Notes: generated from the sequence alone by a model not told the origin. Positions 32,094-44,882 are shown, counted from the first letter of the stretch. The stretch is 64,000 bases of DNA from Isoetes taiwanensis (GCA_021234155.1 JAJEKV010000042.1:2915257-2979256), one strand, 5' to 3'. Numbers and translations are program-made.

Positions 32094-33637
32094 TGTGACG
32101 TTCCAGCATAACATACGATATGAATACGTATATTATATTAACACGTCACTAGTACATGTCGACTCAGACGACATGTACACGGCAACCGTAAAGGGTAGTA
32201 CCCTAGGGTACGACCTTGTGAACCATTATATTGCATATGTTAAAGCAACATGTGAATATAATCCCTTTTTGCCACGTGGCAATGACCCATTGACCAAAAA
32301 AGGACCAGCCCTAAATGCGTGGGGATAAGGGGGCATAAACCCTAAAAGGGAAACCCTTTCAGTTCTCAGCCCCTGAGTCTCGGATTGGAGCAGCAGAGGA
32401 TGCATTTCCGCCTGAACGGAAGCAGAGAAGTCGGATCTCCCAGGTTGCAGCTCGATCCAAGATCAGCAGACCCGAGATCAGCAGCATGGACGCTTTCAGA
32501 GGAGTGGGAGCCGGCCAAGATGCGGGTGGGTGGTTGATTCAATAGGTAGATCCGAGTTATCAGGCCTCTTTCAGTAGGTTTAGCATCCATTCTTAGCTAT
32601 AGGCGACCCCTACAGCCTAAGAATGATAGACACTAACAAAGGAACCTAACCATGTATGATTAGGTAGATTAGAATAGATGTATTCTGTTATGTTCAGTTC
32701 TGTTGATGATGTTTTGACATTCTATGCGCCACTCTTGTGTATTGGGAAGGGGGGTAGAGACCCAGAGTCCAAGTAGTTGTATGATCATAGTTAGCCCATT
32801 AATTCCCAATTAATGCGGCATGTGCATAAGAGCCCGCCTGGCTGTGGGTGGCGGAGCTAGACCGGCTGACAAGGAAGGGCTTGTCTGATCACAGTTGATC
32901 CCTGCCGGGGAACATTGTGGGCTAGGCCTAATACCCTGGCACTGCGTGAGGGCAGGGTATGGGCTCGACACCTCTTGGGTGATGCGTCATCTTCTAGGGG
33001 TTCAAGTCGTATACGAGCAGTGGCTCTCTAGCTCGCCTGTGATTGGCATGAACCTTCTGGAGGAGAGTGATCTCCTCCTGCCTCATCGGGAGCTGGGGAG
33101 ATGCAACCCAGTAGTAGCCCCTTTGGCTATGAACCCGGCAGGCTACGGTCAGGCTCCAATACTTTTCAGCCTATCTGCAAAGTATGCACAGGAGGGGCGG
33201 ATGGAGTGGACTACCCAACGACCATGTTTCTATGCCAGCCAAATCCATTTGCCATGAATTCTGTCTGCATTGTTATCCGGAGACCCAAGCCGTCAGTCTT
33301 TCCCCAAGAGTCTGAGCCTGGGTAGGATTTCCCCATGTTATGTTGATGTACTGATGCGTTGTTGCAGCTACTGTGATATGGTGGACCACCCTTCGAGGTG
33401 GGTATGTTATTGTTGATTGATGTCATGTGCTCATGTGTGCTTACGCTTCCGCAGCTAGATCGATCCCGAGGGAGACGGGATGAATGACACGTCCATTCTT
33501 CCCCGTCGGGTTCTTGGCCACCAGCAAGAGCCCGATGTTAGGTGGACGGCCTCATGTCAGCGAGTAGATGCCGATTTGAGGGATGATCTCCAGTTTGTAT
33601 ACGATCGGGGCATCGTATAGGAGCTGGGGCCGTCACA
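32094..33637 (+). mobile_element. 5' LTR of a non-autonomous gypsy-type element (LTR family A, copy 3)
   Basis: It starts TGTGACGTTCCAGCAT and ends GGGGCCGTCACA, directly followed by a primer site. 1544 bp. It shares the family blocks AAGGGGGGTAGAGACCC (32749), CAGCCTATCTGCAAAGTATG (33171) and GGATGGAGTGGAC with the LTRs at 227-1953 and 24835-26302. Compared with its own 3' LTR the first about 265 bases differ at roughly five positions by eye, so the insertion is recent relative to other elements here. Confidence 0.9.
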
Positions 33638-33651
33638 ATGATATCAGAGCC
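33638..33651 (+). other. Primer binding site
   Basis: ATGATATCAGAGCC directly follows the LTR and matches the initiator-Met tRNA primer site TGGTATCAGAGC with one change. This shows that the LTR at 32094 is a 5' LTR on the plus strand. Confidence 0.85.
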
Positions 33652-33893
33652 TTGATCTTGGCAGACCAAGATCGAGCACTGACCGTATTCCTATAGGAAC
33701 TAACTAATCTAGACATTTAGTCTTGGAGATAAAAGCCTAAGCACAAACCTCGAATAGTGGGAATTTTTTTTTCCCAGGAATAGAGTTAGTAATTATCTAG
33801 AATTAGGATAATTAGAGAACATATTTAAGATGAAATAGATAGAAGAAAAGTCACCTAAGAAAGTCTAGCAAATTTTAATCACCTTTTTGGCCG

Positions 33894-34593
33894 ACACCTC
33901 CAAGGATGCGCCAGGAGCATGTTAGGTCCATACCTAACTGGTCTCTCGTGCACGCTTAGAGGGGTCACTCCATAAGAACCCTAGAACTCGGCCTTAGGAG
34001 CCCCAAAATTGTAAATAAAGATGAAATCCCATTTAAAAAGCTCGAATTAGCTAAATTTGTATGTTAAAACACAGATAAACATTAAGTAAAAGTCATTTTG
34101 GAGCAACACCTCTAAGGGTGCGCCAGGGCATAGTTAGGTCATGACCTAACACCCTCCTCGCGCACGCTTAGAGGGGTCCCCTAAAAGTGACCTCGGAATT
34201 TGATCAAAACTTACTCAAATTGTAAAAGTAATGATAGAATCTTTAAATTAGTGGAAAAGGCATGTTAAATTGTGTAAATTGGATAAGTTTAGACATAAAT
34301 AGACCAACACCTCCAAGGGTGCGCCAGAGGCCACTTAGGTCCCAACCTAACACCCTCCTCGCACACGCTTAGAGGGGTCCAAAATTAATGGACCCTTGAT
34401 CCCACTTTACCCGCGCCCAAATGAAGTAAATAAGCAAAGAAACTTGCAATTCAGAAGAAAATAAGTAGGAATTCACGTCTTTGAACTTTTTTTTGGCATC
34501 CATTAGACATAAATAGACCAACACCTCCAAGGGTGCGCCAGAGGCCACTTAGGTCCCAACCTAACTATGCTCTGGCGCATGCTTAGAGGGGTC
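33894..34593 (+). repeat. Four tandem stem-loop repeats in the element leader
   Basis: Four copies of a roughly 72-bp hairpin at about 33894-33966, 34106-34177, 34307-34380 and 34520-34593, spaced 200-214 bp. Each begins ACACCTCCAAGGGTGCGCC-like, contains TTAGGTC and ACCTAAC near the centre, and ends CACGCTTAGAGGGGTC. The end is an imperfect reverse complement of the start, so each copy can fold into a stem of about 30 bp with a small loop. In copy 4 GTGCGCCAGAG pairs with CTCTGGCGCAT. Copies 3 and 4, with the AGACATAAATAGACCA before them, are identical over about 60 bases. Confidence 0.85.
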
Positions 34594-37500
34594 CGATTTT
34601 TCAAACCCCATAACTTGAGCTACAGAGCTCCAAATCGCCTGAAATTTGTTGCAATAGGACCGTTAGATAGTCTAGAATCTATTTATGACATGTCAAAACC
34701 CCAGCTCAAAATGACCAAAATTGCTCAAACCCTTGAATTGTTTTTCCAAACTGTGGTTTGTTTGTAAATAGAAGCATACCCCATTAGTACCTCACAAGTA
34801 TTGCTCTCGGCTCAAAGCTGATGCCTTACTCCTAGATAGAAGTGCCCAAGAACACCCCTTTGTGATAGTCATCTAGACCTCAGCATAGCAACCCAAGTCC
34901 AACTGTTGGTACATCACCTCTGCTCATGCCAAAGGCATAAACCTTGACCTAATTTTGTGTCCTTCTAATAGAGTTTGACCTATACAGCCGCCACATTGAC
35001 ACTCCCTATTGCCAGGATACCTAGAAAGGAGCTAGAGTCTAGAGCTGCCCAAGTCACTCCATGCGTAGAGATTGGACTCCCCCAAACCAACTTTGCTAGG
35101 ACCTTAGAGTATGCCTCAAACATCATGGAGGTTTTGCAAAACAACCCTCATTTCATGCCATACCACACGTCCTAATGTCCATAGACTTGGAGATTATAGA
35201 TATGTCTCCAGTAATGCTGCTCGAGCCATCTTGCTTGCTTATAGAGCCCAAAATGTTGTAGGAGAGCCCTTCAAGTGGACCCTTAGACTCTAGAATATAC
35301 GAGCGTTGCTTTCGAAGTACAAGGCCAGAGCCACGGACGAGCTAGAGGCGCGACTTCTTGAAGACATCGAGGTCCCAGCCGATGTACAGACAGATAAGGA
35401 GAGGAGACCCAAAAGGCAGACCCAAGAGAGGGAAGCACAACGACAAACACCTCAACTGACAAACGAGTAGAACAGGACACCACCGGCCTATCATCAATCT
35501 TCATCAAATGGGAAGAATATTTGGTAACCAACGGCATCAAGAATTTTCTAGATGTCAACCTCCCGGCTACCACGTCCACGAGGTCACATCAGAAAGAGGA
35601 TCTCGACGCCTTCACCAACTCGACACACATGAGTTTCAAATGGAAGAATGCAAGGCAGCAAAATACAGGTGCAGGAAGACGTTAGACATCGATGCCACGT
35701 TGGCATCACGAGCTAAGGTCAGAGGGCATAATCTTTCATCGAGGAGAGAAGTCATGGCGACACAGGAGCGTATAGAAACCGGAGGGAAGACAACCACGAC
35801 CTTGCAGCCCAGCAGCTCAAGCGAATGTAATGCAACGTCAACAAAAGGAGCAACCAAGCTAGGCAACCACAAAGCACCTAAGGCTAACCAGGACGAGCTT
35901 CCAGCTCCCTTGCACCAGCAGGAGAACTTTCATCGGTTCCAAAAAGTAGGAGACCATGAGGGGAAGGAGACACATATCAGGGAAGGAACATCTCCAACTT
36001 GAAGGCCTATATCAGCATTAGGGGCAAGATCAAGGAGGAGAATATTCCGCTCGAACAAGAATTCGGGACCCAGAAACACCTAGAAACCAAAGGAAGGACG
36101 ACTTTACTACGTCAGCCAAGGAGTGCGAGACTCGAATGGATAGGACCCAAAGGACGGAGGAGACGACCTAGCCAGCAGGTACAAATCATGCAAAGGCAAC
36201 CAGAAGGAGCTAGGGTAGGTGCAATGGAGATGACCACACTTCCAAGCACAGGAGAGGCACCTCGGAATGAAGCAAAGCCCAATCAACAGGGGCGCACTCA
36301 GAAATTCAACCTACGGAGGAATGACAATGCCTGCCTACCGACCACGATCTCAGAGCTTCGAAGACATTCAAGAACGCCCGACTGCAATAGCCAGGTGATC
36401 AACCGATCAATGGCACCGCACATCGGCAACCTTGCAACGACATTAATAATCGCGCATATAGGGATGTTGAGCGGCCACCGCATTCCTTACTTAACGGACA
36501 TACACATTAAGGAGGAGCATCTTTTTCAAGGGATCACATCGACGAACACTCTTCGCAACTTGGGGTGACGAGCTCGGATCAGACATGAAGCTCAACAATA
36601 GTAGCAGCATCTCAAGGAATCCCGGAGTCAACCAGAACGAAGAAGATGCAGCAAAACCGAAGGATCAAACGCTATAGGAGGAGGGGAAACCCTAAAGGAG
36701 TAAAAACATTTAAGTAGATCTTCGTAGTTGTTTTGAAAAAGTGGATGAATTAAAATCCCAATGTAAATGCGTATATGTCTATTGTATATCTCGGGTGCTC
36801 ACAGATATAGTGGAGAAACATGAGTTTAAAGTCATGTTTTACGGATTTAGCGCTTAGATCAGGAAGCTCCTTCACTTCGACTACCAAATGAGGAAGCAAG
36901 GAAGCACAACTATAGCCCAAGATCAAAATGGAAGAGCAAGTACGAGGGAGAAACGACCAGAGCCCAAGCAAACCTTCGACTCCAAACACTTCGGGAAGTG
37001 CCCTCAAGTAGAAGACCGCTCGTCCACCCAATGTCAGAACAAGAGACAACACCGGTCATGTCAAGATCATCAGCGCTGCACCAGGACATCGTCAGGGTGC
37101 AACACTACCTCTTGTGGCAGCGGCAACACTTGACGAACTTATGATACGAGTGGCCTCAACAATAGAAGGAGGAACGACCCGACATCAACGAACCAACTAA
37201 GAAGGCAACATCTCGATGACCATAATTCCACCTTGTGGTAATATAGGGTGATGCACTATGACACGTGTATTAGATGGAGATGCACTTACGAAAGGCACTG
37301 GGACGAGGAGATATGCCTTCAACAACTAGGTGATGGCTTCGTCAGGTACTCCTACCAGTAATTAGAAGAGAAGAAGCCGATCATATCTTCGACATGTGGC
37401 ACATCAAATGCCCGAGGTAGCAGCATTCGACACCTTAACGACAAGGATAGCAACTGAAGCACCTTCGGCAAAAAGAGAGTTCAAGATAATAGCCAGGCTA

Positions 37501-40500
37501 TTCAATGACAAGAGTATATCTAAGGCAGGTACTTCTTCAACTCAAGGGTCAAGCTGCGCAGATATAAGGATCCATCATCCCGACAATATAGCCAGCAGGG
37601 AGGAGAGCCATGATGCTTTACTTGACAGAGAGATCGACATGCATAGAGGGACAAAGGTCAGGAACTAAAAACTGGAGAAGTGCTAGCAACCAACTTCTTC
37701 CACGAGCTCCCTAGAGGCAACAGGAGGATCAAAACTGACGAGCACAATCAAAACCACCGAAAGGCACCTCAAGACAAGAAGACGGCATAGCACTGAGGAA
37801 CGTGACAATGTCCAAGCCAGGTGTCCGAGGGGATCAAACAAGGAAGATTGGAAGCTCGATGGAGAAGCAACTAGGCGAGGCGAGGTGAGCCGATGACTTG
37901 CACGTGGACTTGCATGCAACTTGGTGAACCCAAGGATGGACGATTCAAAGAACAACTGCAGAAGAGAACAACTTCAGAGGAGTATAGCCAAAGGAATCGC
38001 GCACAGCCTCAAGAGACGCCTCCAAATAGCTTCAAGTATCATGAAGGGGGGGAACAATTACCGCCCGAGAACAGGATCAGGAAGCAGACCGAAATGTCGA
38101 AGCATCAACGAGCAGCACGCCTTTAGTTAGAATGTGATGCAAAGTGTGTTGTGCCATAGCCGACAAATATCGGAGGGCCCAAGTATATCAACAAGTTACC
38201 CCGGAGTACGAGCTGACGTACAAATAGGAGGATATAGATCGTCAACACCATTGCACTGGGAGGAACACCGATGACATTGCCAAGGAGTAGGTGTGCAACT
38301 CGAAGGGAGGCACAAGGGGGGCCTAATAGCTCTAGTAGTAATTGTAATTATGTAAGCTATATGCTTTGCATGCATAGTTCCCTCGTTATTCCTTTCCTCC
38401 CATAGCGTAACAGATCAAAGGAAGAGATGTCAGGCAATTTGCAGGGGTGAAGCAATCAACATCTTCAACACTCTTCGGGCAACACGATAACGACAAGAGG
38501 ACTCGATGTATGAGACGCCGATGGAGTCGAGGAAACAATATCGGATATAGAGTCGTCCTTTAGCTGCCAAGACAAAGAGTTCAAGATGAAAGATCTTTTT
38601 CAACGGCGCCGATTTCAAGTGACCAACTACACCATCAAAGACCAGTAAGGAGAGGCTTCTAACGAACAAAGTCAACCTCTACATCAAGGAGGAGCCACCG
38701 TCAAGGAGACCGAGGTATCGAGCGACTCGAAAGAACGTTACCTTGCTACTTCAAGCAGGCAACGAGTGGATGAGCTTCTAGCAAGCTCAAGGATCCAAGG
38801 CCATGGGGCCTAGTAGGTTAAATGTATGGATGGTAACATCCACATTGGGATTAGAAGGCATTTTTTTTAGATATTCTCGCCGAAAGGATTGCCCAATATT
38901 GAGCTAAGCGTCAAGTATTGGGAAGGAAACACATAAGAGTAACTAAAATTATACACGATTGTTAACAGACATCCAACATATTGAAACCACTTGGTGAGAT
39001 TGATCACCTCGCTAAGAAGGAATCATTACTAGGATAATTGTTGACCATGTATAAATCTAGTACCTCCAAAGAATAATCCAACCGAAAGAAAAGAAGTAAT
39101 CTAACAAGTCCGACCAACTTGTTACGATGACATCAATTCAATTGGTAGGAATATTCCAAGAGTTTAAATAACTAAGAAAGGGGGAATCTCTAGAATATAA
39201 AAGAATAGTACATGCAAGGTACATCTAAAATAAGAATTATAGTAATCAAATAGTCTTTTGAGACAAAAGGAATTGTCATGATGACAAAACCTTGTCGTTT
39301 ACAATCGTTCTAACTAAGTAGGTAACCCGTAACTATATTGAAATAAATGATAACATAATATGTGCATCCATCTTAGATGGTTATATATGTTAGCTAAGGC
39401 TAGTAAATTAATGCGCTAAGTAAGAAGCATACAACCTCTTAAGGGGAGAGAATAGATATGACGTTGTGTACAACGTCATTGAAGGGGTGCAGGACCATTT
39501 TCTTTTCGAAGAAAGTGGGAGGGCTCAATCTTATGATTGAACGTACTTGCATCGAATTGACCGACCCATAGAATAGAGTTCACTCCGGCAATGGCCAAAG
39601 CGAATAGAGCGTAAGATAGATAGATACCTTAGTGCTCAGGAGGCCTTCAACGTGTGAGACTGACGTGATAGCTAACTACACCAATGAAGTGGAGCAAAAA
39701 TATGAGAGCAATGCAACGACCAAGTCATCTCCAAATTACTCCACGCCGGCTCAATGGGTGGATGCGTCCTAGCCTTAGGTAAGGTGTGCCCATGTATTAT
39801 AATAAGCTTTAATGTATCTTATTGACAAGTTAAATATAGATCCTAATAACCGCATAGAATTTGTTGTACATATATGTATCATAGGGAAATAAGTTAAATA
39901 ACAACGGTAATGTGAGGTAGCATGTTAATTAATCCTTGGCAAGGATGCAATTCCTTCCAAGGATAGCTATATGACCTCGGGTCCTTATAAATATAAATAG
40001 AAAATAGAATTCAGATATACTTAAGTGCATCTTAGGGATATACTTCCAAGGGTAATGCAGGACCCAAGGAAGAGAATAAGAAGCACATCTAATTCTTGTG
40101 TATGATAATTAAAACCTTGTCTATGTAACAATAGGTCTAAATCAGGGTTATTGTTTAAATAATCGCGATCTAAAAGTTGTTAAATATTGCAAAGCTAGAG
40201 TAAACATAATTGTACGATCGAAAGTAATGTATCCGATACTATGATAATGTTAATTCATAAATATTACCTTAGGGTAATTATGTTAATCACATGCATTAAA
40301 GGAGCCAGCAAAAAAAAAGATCGGCTCAGGCATGTCGATTTGTGTTTAGATTAATTTCATGGGTAGTTAAGATTAATCTATGCATGCAACCTATGCCAGG
40401 TATGGGTTGCATGCTTAAATCTTGTGTAAGATAGTAAGTATGTAATTATAGATATTGTAAAATTAGTGCAGGATTCAAGGTGCAAAGACTTGCAACACAA

Positions 40501-40804
40501 ATTTTGTTATAACGTGTTGCAAGTGATGAAGAGTACCTTGGAAGTGTAAATTTTGTATGAAATTGATAAACTTTGATAAACTTAAATGTTGTATTAAGTA
40601 AGGTTAGTAATTACCTTGCATTGATTAAGTTATGAAGTGATAAGTTAATTGGATAATGAAATAGTACAGTAATGTCTTAAACATTACCTTAGAGTAATTC
40701 TAATAATTGTGTAACTATAATAATAATTGCATGCATCAAGTTGGTTGCAGGACAGGAAGATCCCAAGGTGGGGAGAACCTCGATGTTGCGGACAGCATCA
40801 TTTT
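34594..40804 (+). mobile_element. Internal region of the non-autonomous LTR element, no gag-pol
   Basis: About 6.2 kb between leader and PPT with no RT, integrase, RNase H, protease or zinc knuckle in any frame that I can read. Several moderate open frames exist (35508-36002, 35999-36568, 36888-37133, 37396-37668, 37893-38126, all plus). They are polar, Lys/Arg/Glu/Gln-rich and without a known domain. They may be remnants of one gag-like or unknown frame, since they lie in series on the sense strand. The last 1.5 kb (39200-40800) is AT-rich. The layout fits a large retrotransposon derivative (LARD) moved by the family-A chromovirus enzymes. Confidence 0.6.
35508..36568 (+). pseudogene. Two consecutive open frames of unknown function
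   Basis: Frames 35508-36002 (164 codons) and 35999-36568 (189 codons) overlap by a stop-start ATGA-like junction (35999-36002). Both are rich in Arg, Lys, Gln, Glu and Thr, with no membrane segment, signal peptide or recognised motif. They are on the sense strand of the surrounding retroelement, and codons before 35508 are also fairly open back to about 35300 (QTDKERRPKRQTQEREAQ). A decayed gag-like protein of the element is the most natural explanation. Chance frames in GC-richer sequence are the alternative. Confidence 0.3.
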
Positions 40805-40817
40805 AAGGTGGGGAGAA
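40805..40817 (+). other. Polypurine tract of the non-autonomous element
   Basis: AAGGTGGGGAGAA lies immediately before the 3' LTR start TGTGACGTTCC. A second copy of AAGGTGGGGAGAA lies slightly upstream at 40766-40778, a duplication also seen around plant polypurine tracts. Confidence 0.85.
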
Positions 40818-41171
40818 TGTGACGTTCCAGCATAACATACGATATGAATACGTATATTATACTGACACGTCACTAGTACATGTCGACTCAGACGACATGT
40901 ACACGGCAACCGTAAAGGGTAGTACCCTAGGGTACGACCTTGTGAACCATTATATTGCACATGTTAAAGCAACATGTGAATATAATCCCTTTTTGCCACG
41001 TGGCAATGACCCATTGACCAAAAAGGGACCAGCCCTAAATGCGTGGGGATAAAGGGGCATAAACCCTAAAAGGGAAACCCTTTCAGTTCTCTGATTTGAG
41101 GATGCTGATTTGAGGGATGATCTCCAGTTTGTATACGATCGGGGCATCGTATAGAAGCTGGGGCCGTCACA
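40818..41171 (+). mobile_element. 3' LTR with a large internal deletion
   Basis: It starts as the 5' LTR (32094) does and follows it for about 270 bp to TTTCAGTTCTC. It then jumps to TGATTTGAGG..GGGATGATCTCC, the last about 75 bp of the LTR, and ends GGGGCCGTCACA. About 1.2 kb present in the 5' LTR is missing. The junction has the word TGATTTGAGG twice (41093 and 41107), pointing to slippage or microhomology repair. Flanks TGCAA (32089-32093) and TGCTA (41172-41176) could be a 5-bp target duplication with one change. Confidence 0.85.
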
Positions 41172-42314
41172 TGCTAGATGTATATCGACCAGGCGAAAGT
41201 TTATTGCTTTTCTGTCATAGTAAGAAAAAATGTTGATAGAAATCAAATAAACACGTTCCATTATATTTTGAAATGTTGTAGTGTCAAGAATAATTGCTAA
41301 ACCTTCCTGATACATTGCCGATTTTTTCTAGAGCCAAGCCTCTCGAATTTTAGATAGCTCACCGTATTGTCAAGATGTTCTTATTGCTGTAGACACTAGA
41401 CATGGGGCATACTGAATCAGTAACCTTTGTTGAATCAGGATCCCTTGTGATGCAAGTATTCTACTGAATGGGAGAAGCTTAAATACAATTGAACCTAATG
41501 GCTTCCAAGAACCCACACTTTATAACACATAGAGCTACAACATCAATAAAAGTTAGAATAATAGGAAAATAACCGCCCTATTCCACCAAACATAGATGTG
41601 GAAGGAACAATGCAAAACGCAAGTCAGACACCCTCATATCTCCCAATGATATGTGGATTAAAAGACATAAGGAAACTTGAACGCATATTTGTAACCTTAG
41701 AAGATAGATTGTTATATCATACGGCACATAATAGTGGCTTAGAAGAGAACAAGAGGATTAAAGAATATTTGAAGGATTAAATTATTTAATTACTTTACAA
41801 AATAAGACTCAATTGATGAGCAATGTTGCAAGTAACAAGCAACACCCTTCAACAACCAGGGTAGAGGGGACTAAAGACGGGGGCAGAGTCCGACTTTGCA
41901 ATTGGTGACACCTCATCAAGTATTGTGGTATCGGCTTGAAAGACAGCAACGAGCCTATATTCTATGCTTAAGGAACAAGGCATTCCTTCGCATCACTAAT
42001 CTTTGCACAAAACATTGCAAGAGCCTTTACAATTCTAATTCTAAGATAAATTGAGAGTAAATTGCTTAATAACACTTGAATACTCCCTGGAGCAATCAAG
42101 TGAGACAAATCAAGCTAATGTTCTATAAATAACAAACATTCATGACGATAACTAGAGTTTTGATTATATCGAATTCCAGTCTTTATCTTCGACAACTAGA
42201 GTTTTGGTTATATATAATTCCAGTCTTTATCTCCCTTAGAATGCAGAAGAGTCAATAAACACAAAATATCGAATTAAAGGCAATAAACATAAAATATCGA
42301 TTCTTGTCACCTAC
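41172..42314. other. Non-coding stretch, nothing recognised
   Basis: Only one short open frame (41598-41780, plus) without any domain. The last part repeats ACTAGAGTTTTG and TCCAGTCTTTATCT twice (42143-42190 and 42185-42230). The end may be an upstream, unreadable part of the LINE that follows. Confidence 0.4.
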
Positions 42315-43991
42315 ATGACAATCACAATCTTAAAGGGTTTTAGTGCAGCATCTGGTATCTACCTTAATATGGACAAATGTGTAATTATTGGTGCTAGTGA
42401 TCAGCCTGATATCTTAGGTATCAAATGCATTCCAGTAAATCAGACATCCACTTTGTTAGGAATGCCTTTAGCCTTAGATATTTCAATTAAAGATCTTTGG
42501 TCTCCTATTGTATCAAAAATCAGAAAGAAGCTTAAAAACTATGGCAGTTGTCTTTCAATTGCAGGCAGAACAATCATTGCATCTTCTGTGCTTGCAAGTT
42601 CTCATATTTATTTTTCCTCTGCACTACTTGCTCCCAAATGCATTTACCTACAGATTGAAAAGATAATCAGAAACTTCATTTGGGGCAAAAATCATATGGT
42701 TAGCTGGAAATATGTCACTCAGAGTAAAATGGCAGGGGGTCTTGGTTGCAAAAACCTTCAACTTCAGGGTTATGCTCTAGCAGGTAAATATGTTTGGAGG
42801 GCATTGCTCAATCAAGATAATCCTGCTGCTAAATTTATCTATTTCTGGCTGAACAAAAGCACAATAGAGGGTCATTCTACAATTGAACATGCTTTGCCAT
42901 CTTCTGCTTTCAATAGGCTTAAGCCAGCAGCCAATTCGTCTCCTCTAATGAGAAATCTTATTACTGCTTGGAATAATGTGCATACTACTTATTGCCATAG
43001 TGCCATTACTCAGGCTCACAAGGAAATGACTATCTTCTGGAATCCTGCTCTGGCTAAAGCTAATTTGGTACCCTTGGCAATCAATCATCCTAGAATATAT
43101 AAGAAATGGACATCTGCTGGCATCAAAACTTTGGGAGACATTTGGTTTAATGGCAGATGGATTACTTGGACCAGATTCAAAGCCAGGGTCAATAGTACCT
43201 CTACTGACAAGACACTCTTTAAGTACATTCTAAATAAGGTGTCTTCTTATAGTTTGCATGGTTCTGCCTCAGCTCTTATTGACTGGAATCACAAAGGTAA
43301 ATATCTTTATAAAGTTGGCCCTATCTATAAATTCTTGACAAATGCCAATCAAATTTCTAAAGCTTGCCTTTACTGGAATATTCCAGCTGAATCTGGGATC
43401 TCTCTCTTTAAGAATGTATGGAATTCATACTGTGCTCCTAAAATATCTTATTTTATCTGGTTGCTTGCAAACAAGAGTATTCCCAATTTGGAGACTTTGT
43501 GTAGACACTCCTCGTATGCTAATGCTAATGTCACAAACAATTCTGTCTTAAATCCATCTTGCCCTCTTCTTTGCAATAATATTGAAGATATTGATCATAT
43601 TTTCTCATGTCCAAAGTTAACTTCTTTCTGGATCTGGTTTGAACATGTTTTCCAAATTAGCAGACCAAGAAGTATTGTTAACTTTCTTATTTCTGATAAT
43701 AAAGTTAAAAACTCTATTTCTTTTATAGCTCTATGGAATATTTGGAAACATAGAAATAGATGTTTGCATGGGGGGCATACCATTTCGACATTCTGGATTA
43801 AATTACAGGTTATTTATGATGTTGAGCTGACTGTTACTGCTTATAAGCATAAAAATGGTGACTCACAAATTGACAACTGCTGGTTATCTATTGGGAATTT
43901 CCCAGGAGCTTATGGTTTTTTTAAACTATTTTGTAATCAAACATTGCCTAATTCTGAATATATTCATGCTAGATTATCTGAGGAATTGTAA
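42315..43991 (+). pseudogene. LINE ORF2 C-terminal part (RT thumb and zf-RVT)
   Basis: 558 codons without a stop, the longest frame in the window. It begins inside the RT domain: SGIYLNMDKCVIIG (the Leu-x-x-Asn-x-x-Lys motif after the catalytic centre), then STLLGMPLALDISIKDLW and LSIAGRTIIASSVLASSHIY. IEKIIRNFIWG, WKYVTQSKMAGGLGCKNL and ALAGKYVWRALL follow. The zf-RVT domain is at residues 355-440: KISYFIWLLANKSIPNLETL, then CPLLCNNIEDIDHIFSCPK with Cys, His and Cys in place. In the family ORF2 makes cDNA at the nicked target. The first Met is only the first after truncation. Long openness implies a fairly young copy. A frameshift near 43980 leads to YLRNCKVKLNIDLDDAEVYK, so the protein probably extended further. 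Confidence 0.9.
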
Positions 43992-44826
43992 AGTCAAGCT
44001 CAATATTGACCTCGATGATGCTGAAGTTTACAAATATCCTCACCCAAGGAAATTATCTGTTCACAGAATTTGGGATTACAATTAGTGGACTGGATCAGTA
44101 AGGGGAAGATTAATCCAAAGTATTCAGCAGGTTCAGCAGAAAGAGTTAGAATGGGGTAATGAATTCTGCAAGGAAACATATCTTATGATCATTCTCTATA
44201 GGTTCTTGGAAAATAACAGTGCAGACATGGCAGAACAACAGTTTCAGTTTTATAGGGAATGCTACTATTATCACAGGGGGAGAGCAGATTGTTATGGCAC
44301 CATGATTCACCTCATGTCCACTTGTAACTCAGACAGGTTGATTGAGTTAGTTAATTGGGGAAACAATGGAAGTCCCATTCTGCATCCTCACTTCCGAGAC
44401 CACTTCCATTTCCTGGACACTTATGATTTTTGATACCCTTTGTCTTACCCCTGTTTGGCTCCTTTTTATTCAGGTTCTTTTTCAGGTTTCTCTTTGGTAT
44501 CTGCAGTTGCTTCTCAAGTTATCAAATTTTACCTGCCTGATGGAGCAACCCGGCCTTGTATGGAGGTTTTTTCAAGAGTTCTCTCACACAACAAACAGAA
44601 GGCAATTACACAGAAGGCAAATTTGAAGATATTTTATAACATTTAGTTTTGAATTTTATGCTCTCATGATACATGCTATTTTTGATGCTACTTCTGATCT
44701 AAATTGAGGCTACTTCTTATCTCAATTCCTATTATGATGATCAAATATTTGATCTCAACTCTATGTTTATTTATTTTCCATAATAAATGACTAAAAAGCT
44801 TCACTCTTTCAAAAAAAAAAAAAAAA
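42315..44826 (+). mobile_element. 5'-truncated L1-type LINE with poly-A tail
   Basis: The plus-strand element carries the RT thumb and zf-RVT end of ORF2 (42315-43991) and a C-terminal extension (43855-44433 in other frames). A 3' region follows, and then A16 at 44811-44826. The endonuclease and RT palm are absent. The poly-A tail and the different protein family set it apart from the simple-repeat-tailed LINEs of this window. A target duplication was not identified because the 5' boundary is unclear. Confidence 0.8.
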
Positions 44827-44843
44827 TAGTGTATAATTGTGCA

Positions 44844-44882
44844 CGCATCAACGGGTCTTCTAATGGGCAACCCATTGATGCG
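44844..44882. repeat. Stem-loop with 13-bp arms
   Basis: CGCATCAACGGGT and ACCCATTGATGCG are reverse complements except one position, around a 13-base loop. The stem-loop lies just after the poly-A of the LINE. Beyond it (44883-45640) no gene is seen. Confidence 0.8.

Noticed and set aside
42315-43991. 558-codon frame as a host gene
   Set aside because: RT thumb and zf-RVT motifs plus a poly-A tail identify a truncated LINE.
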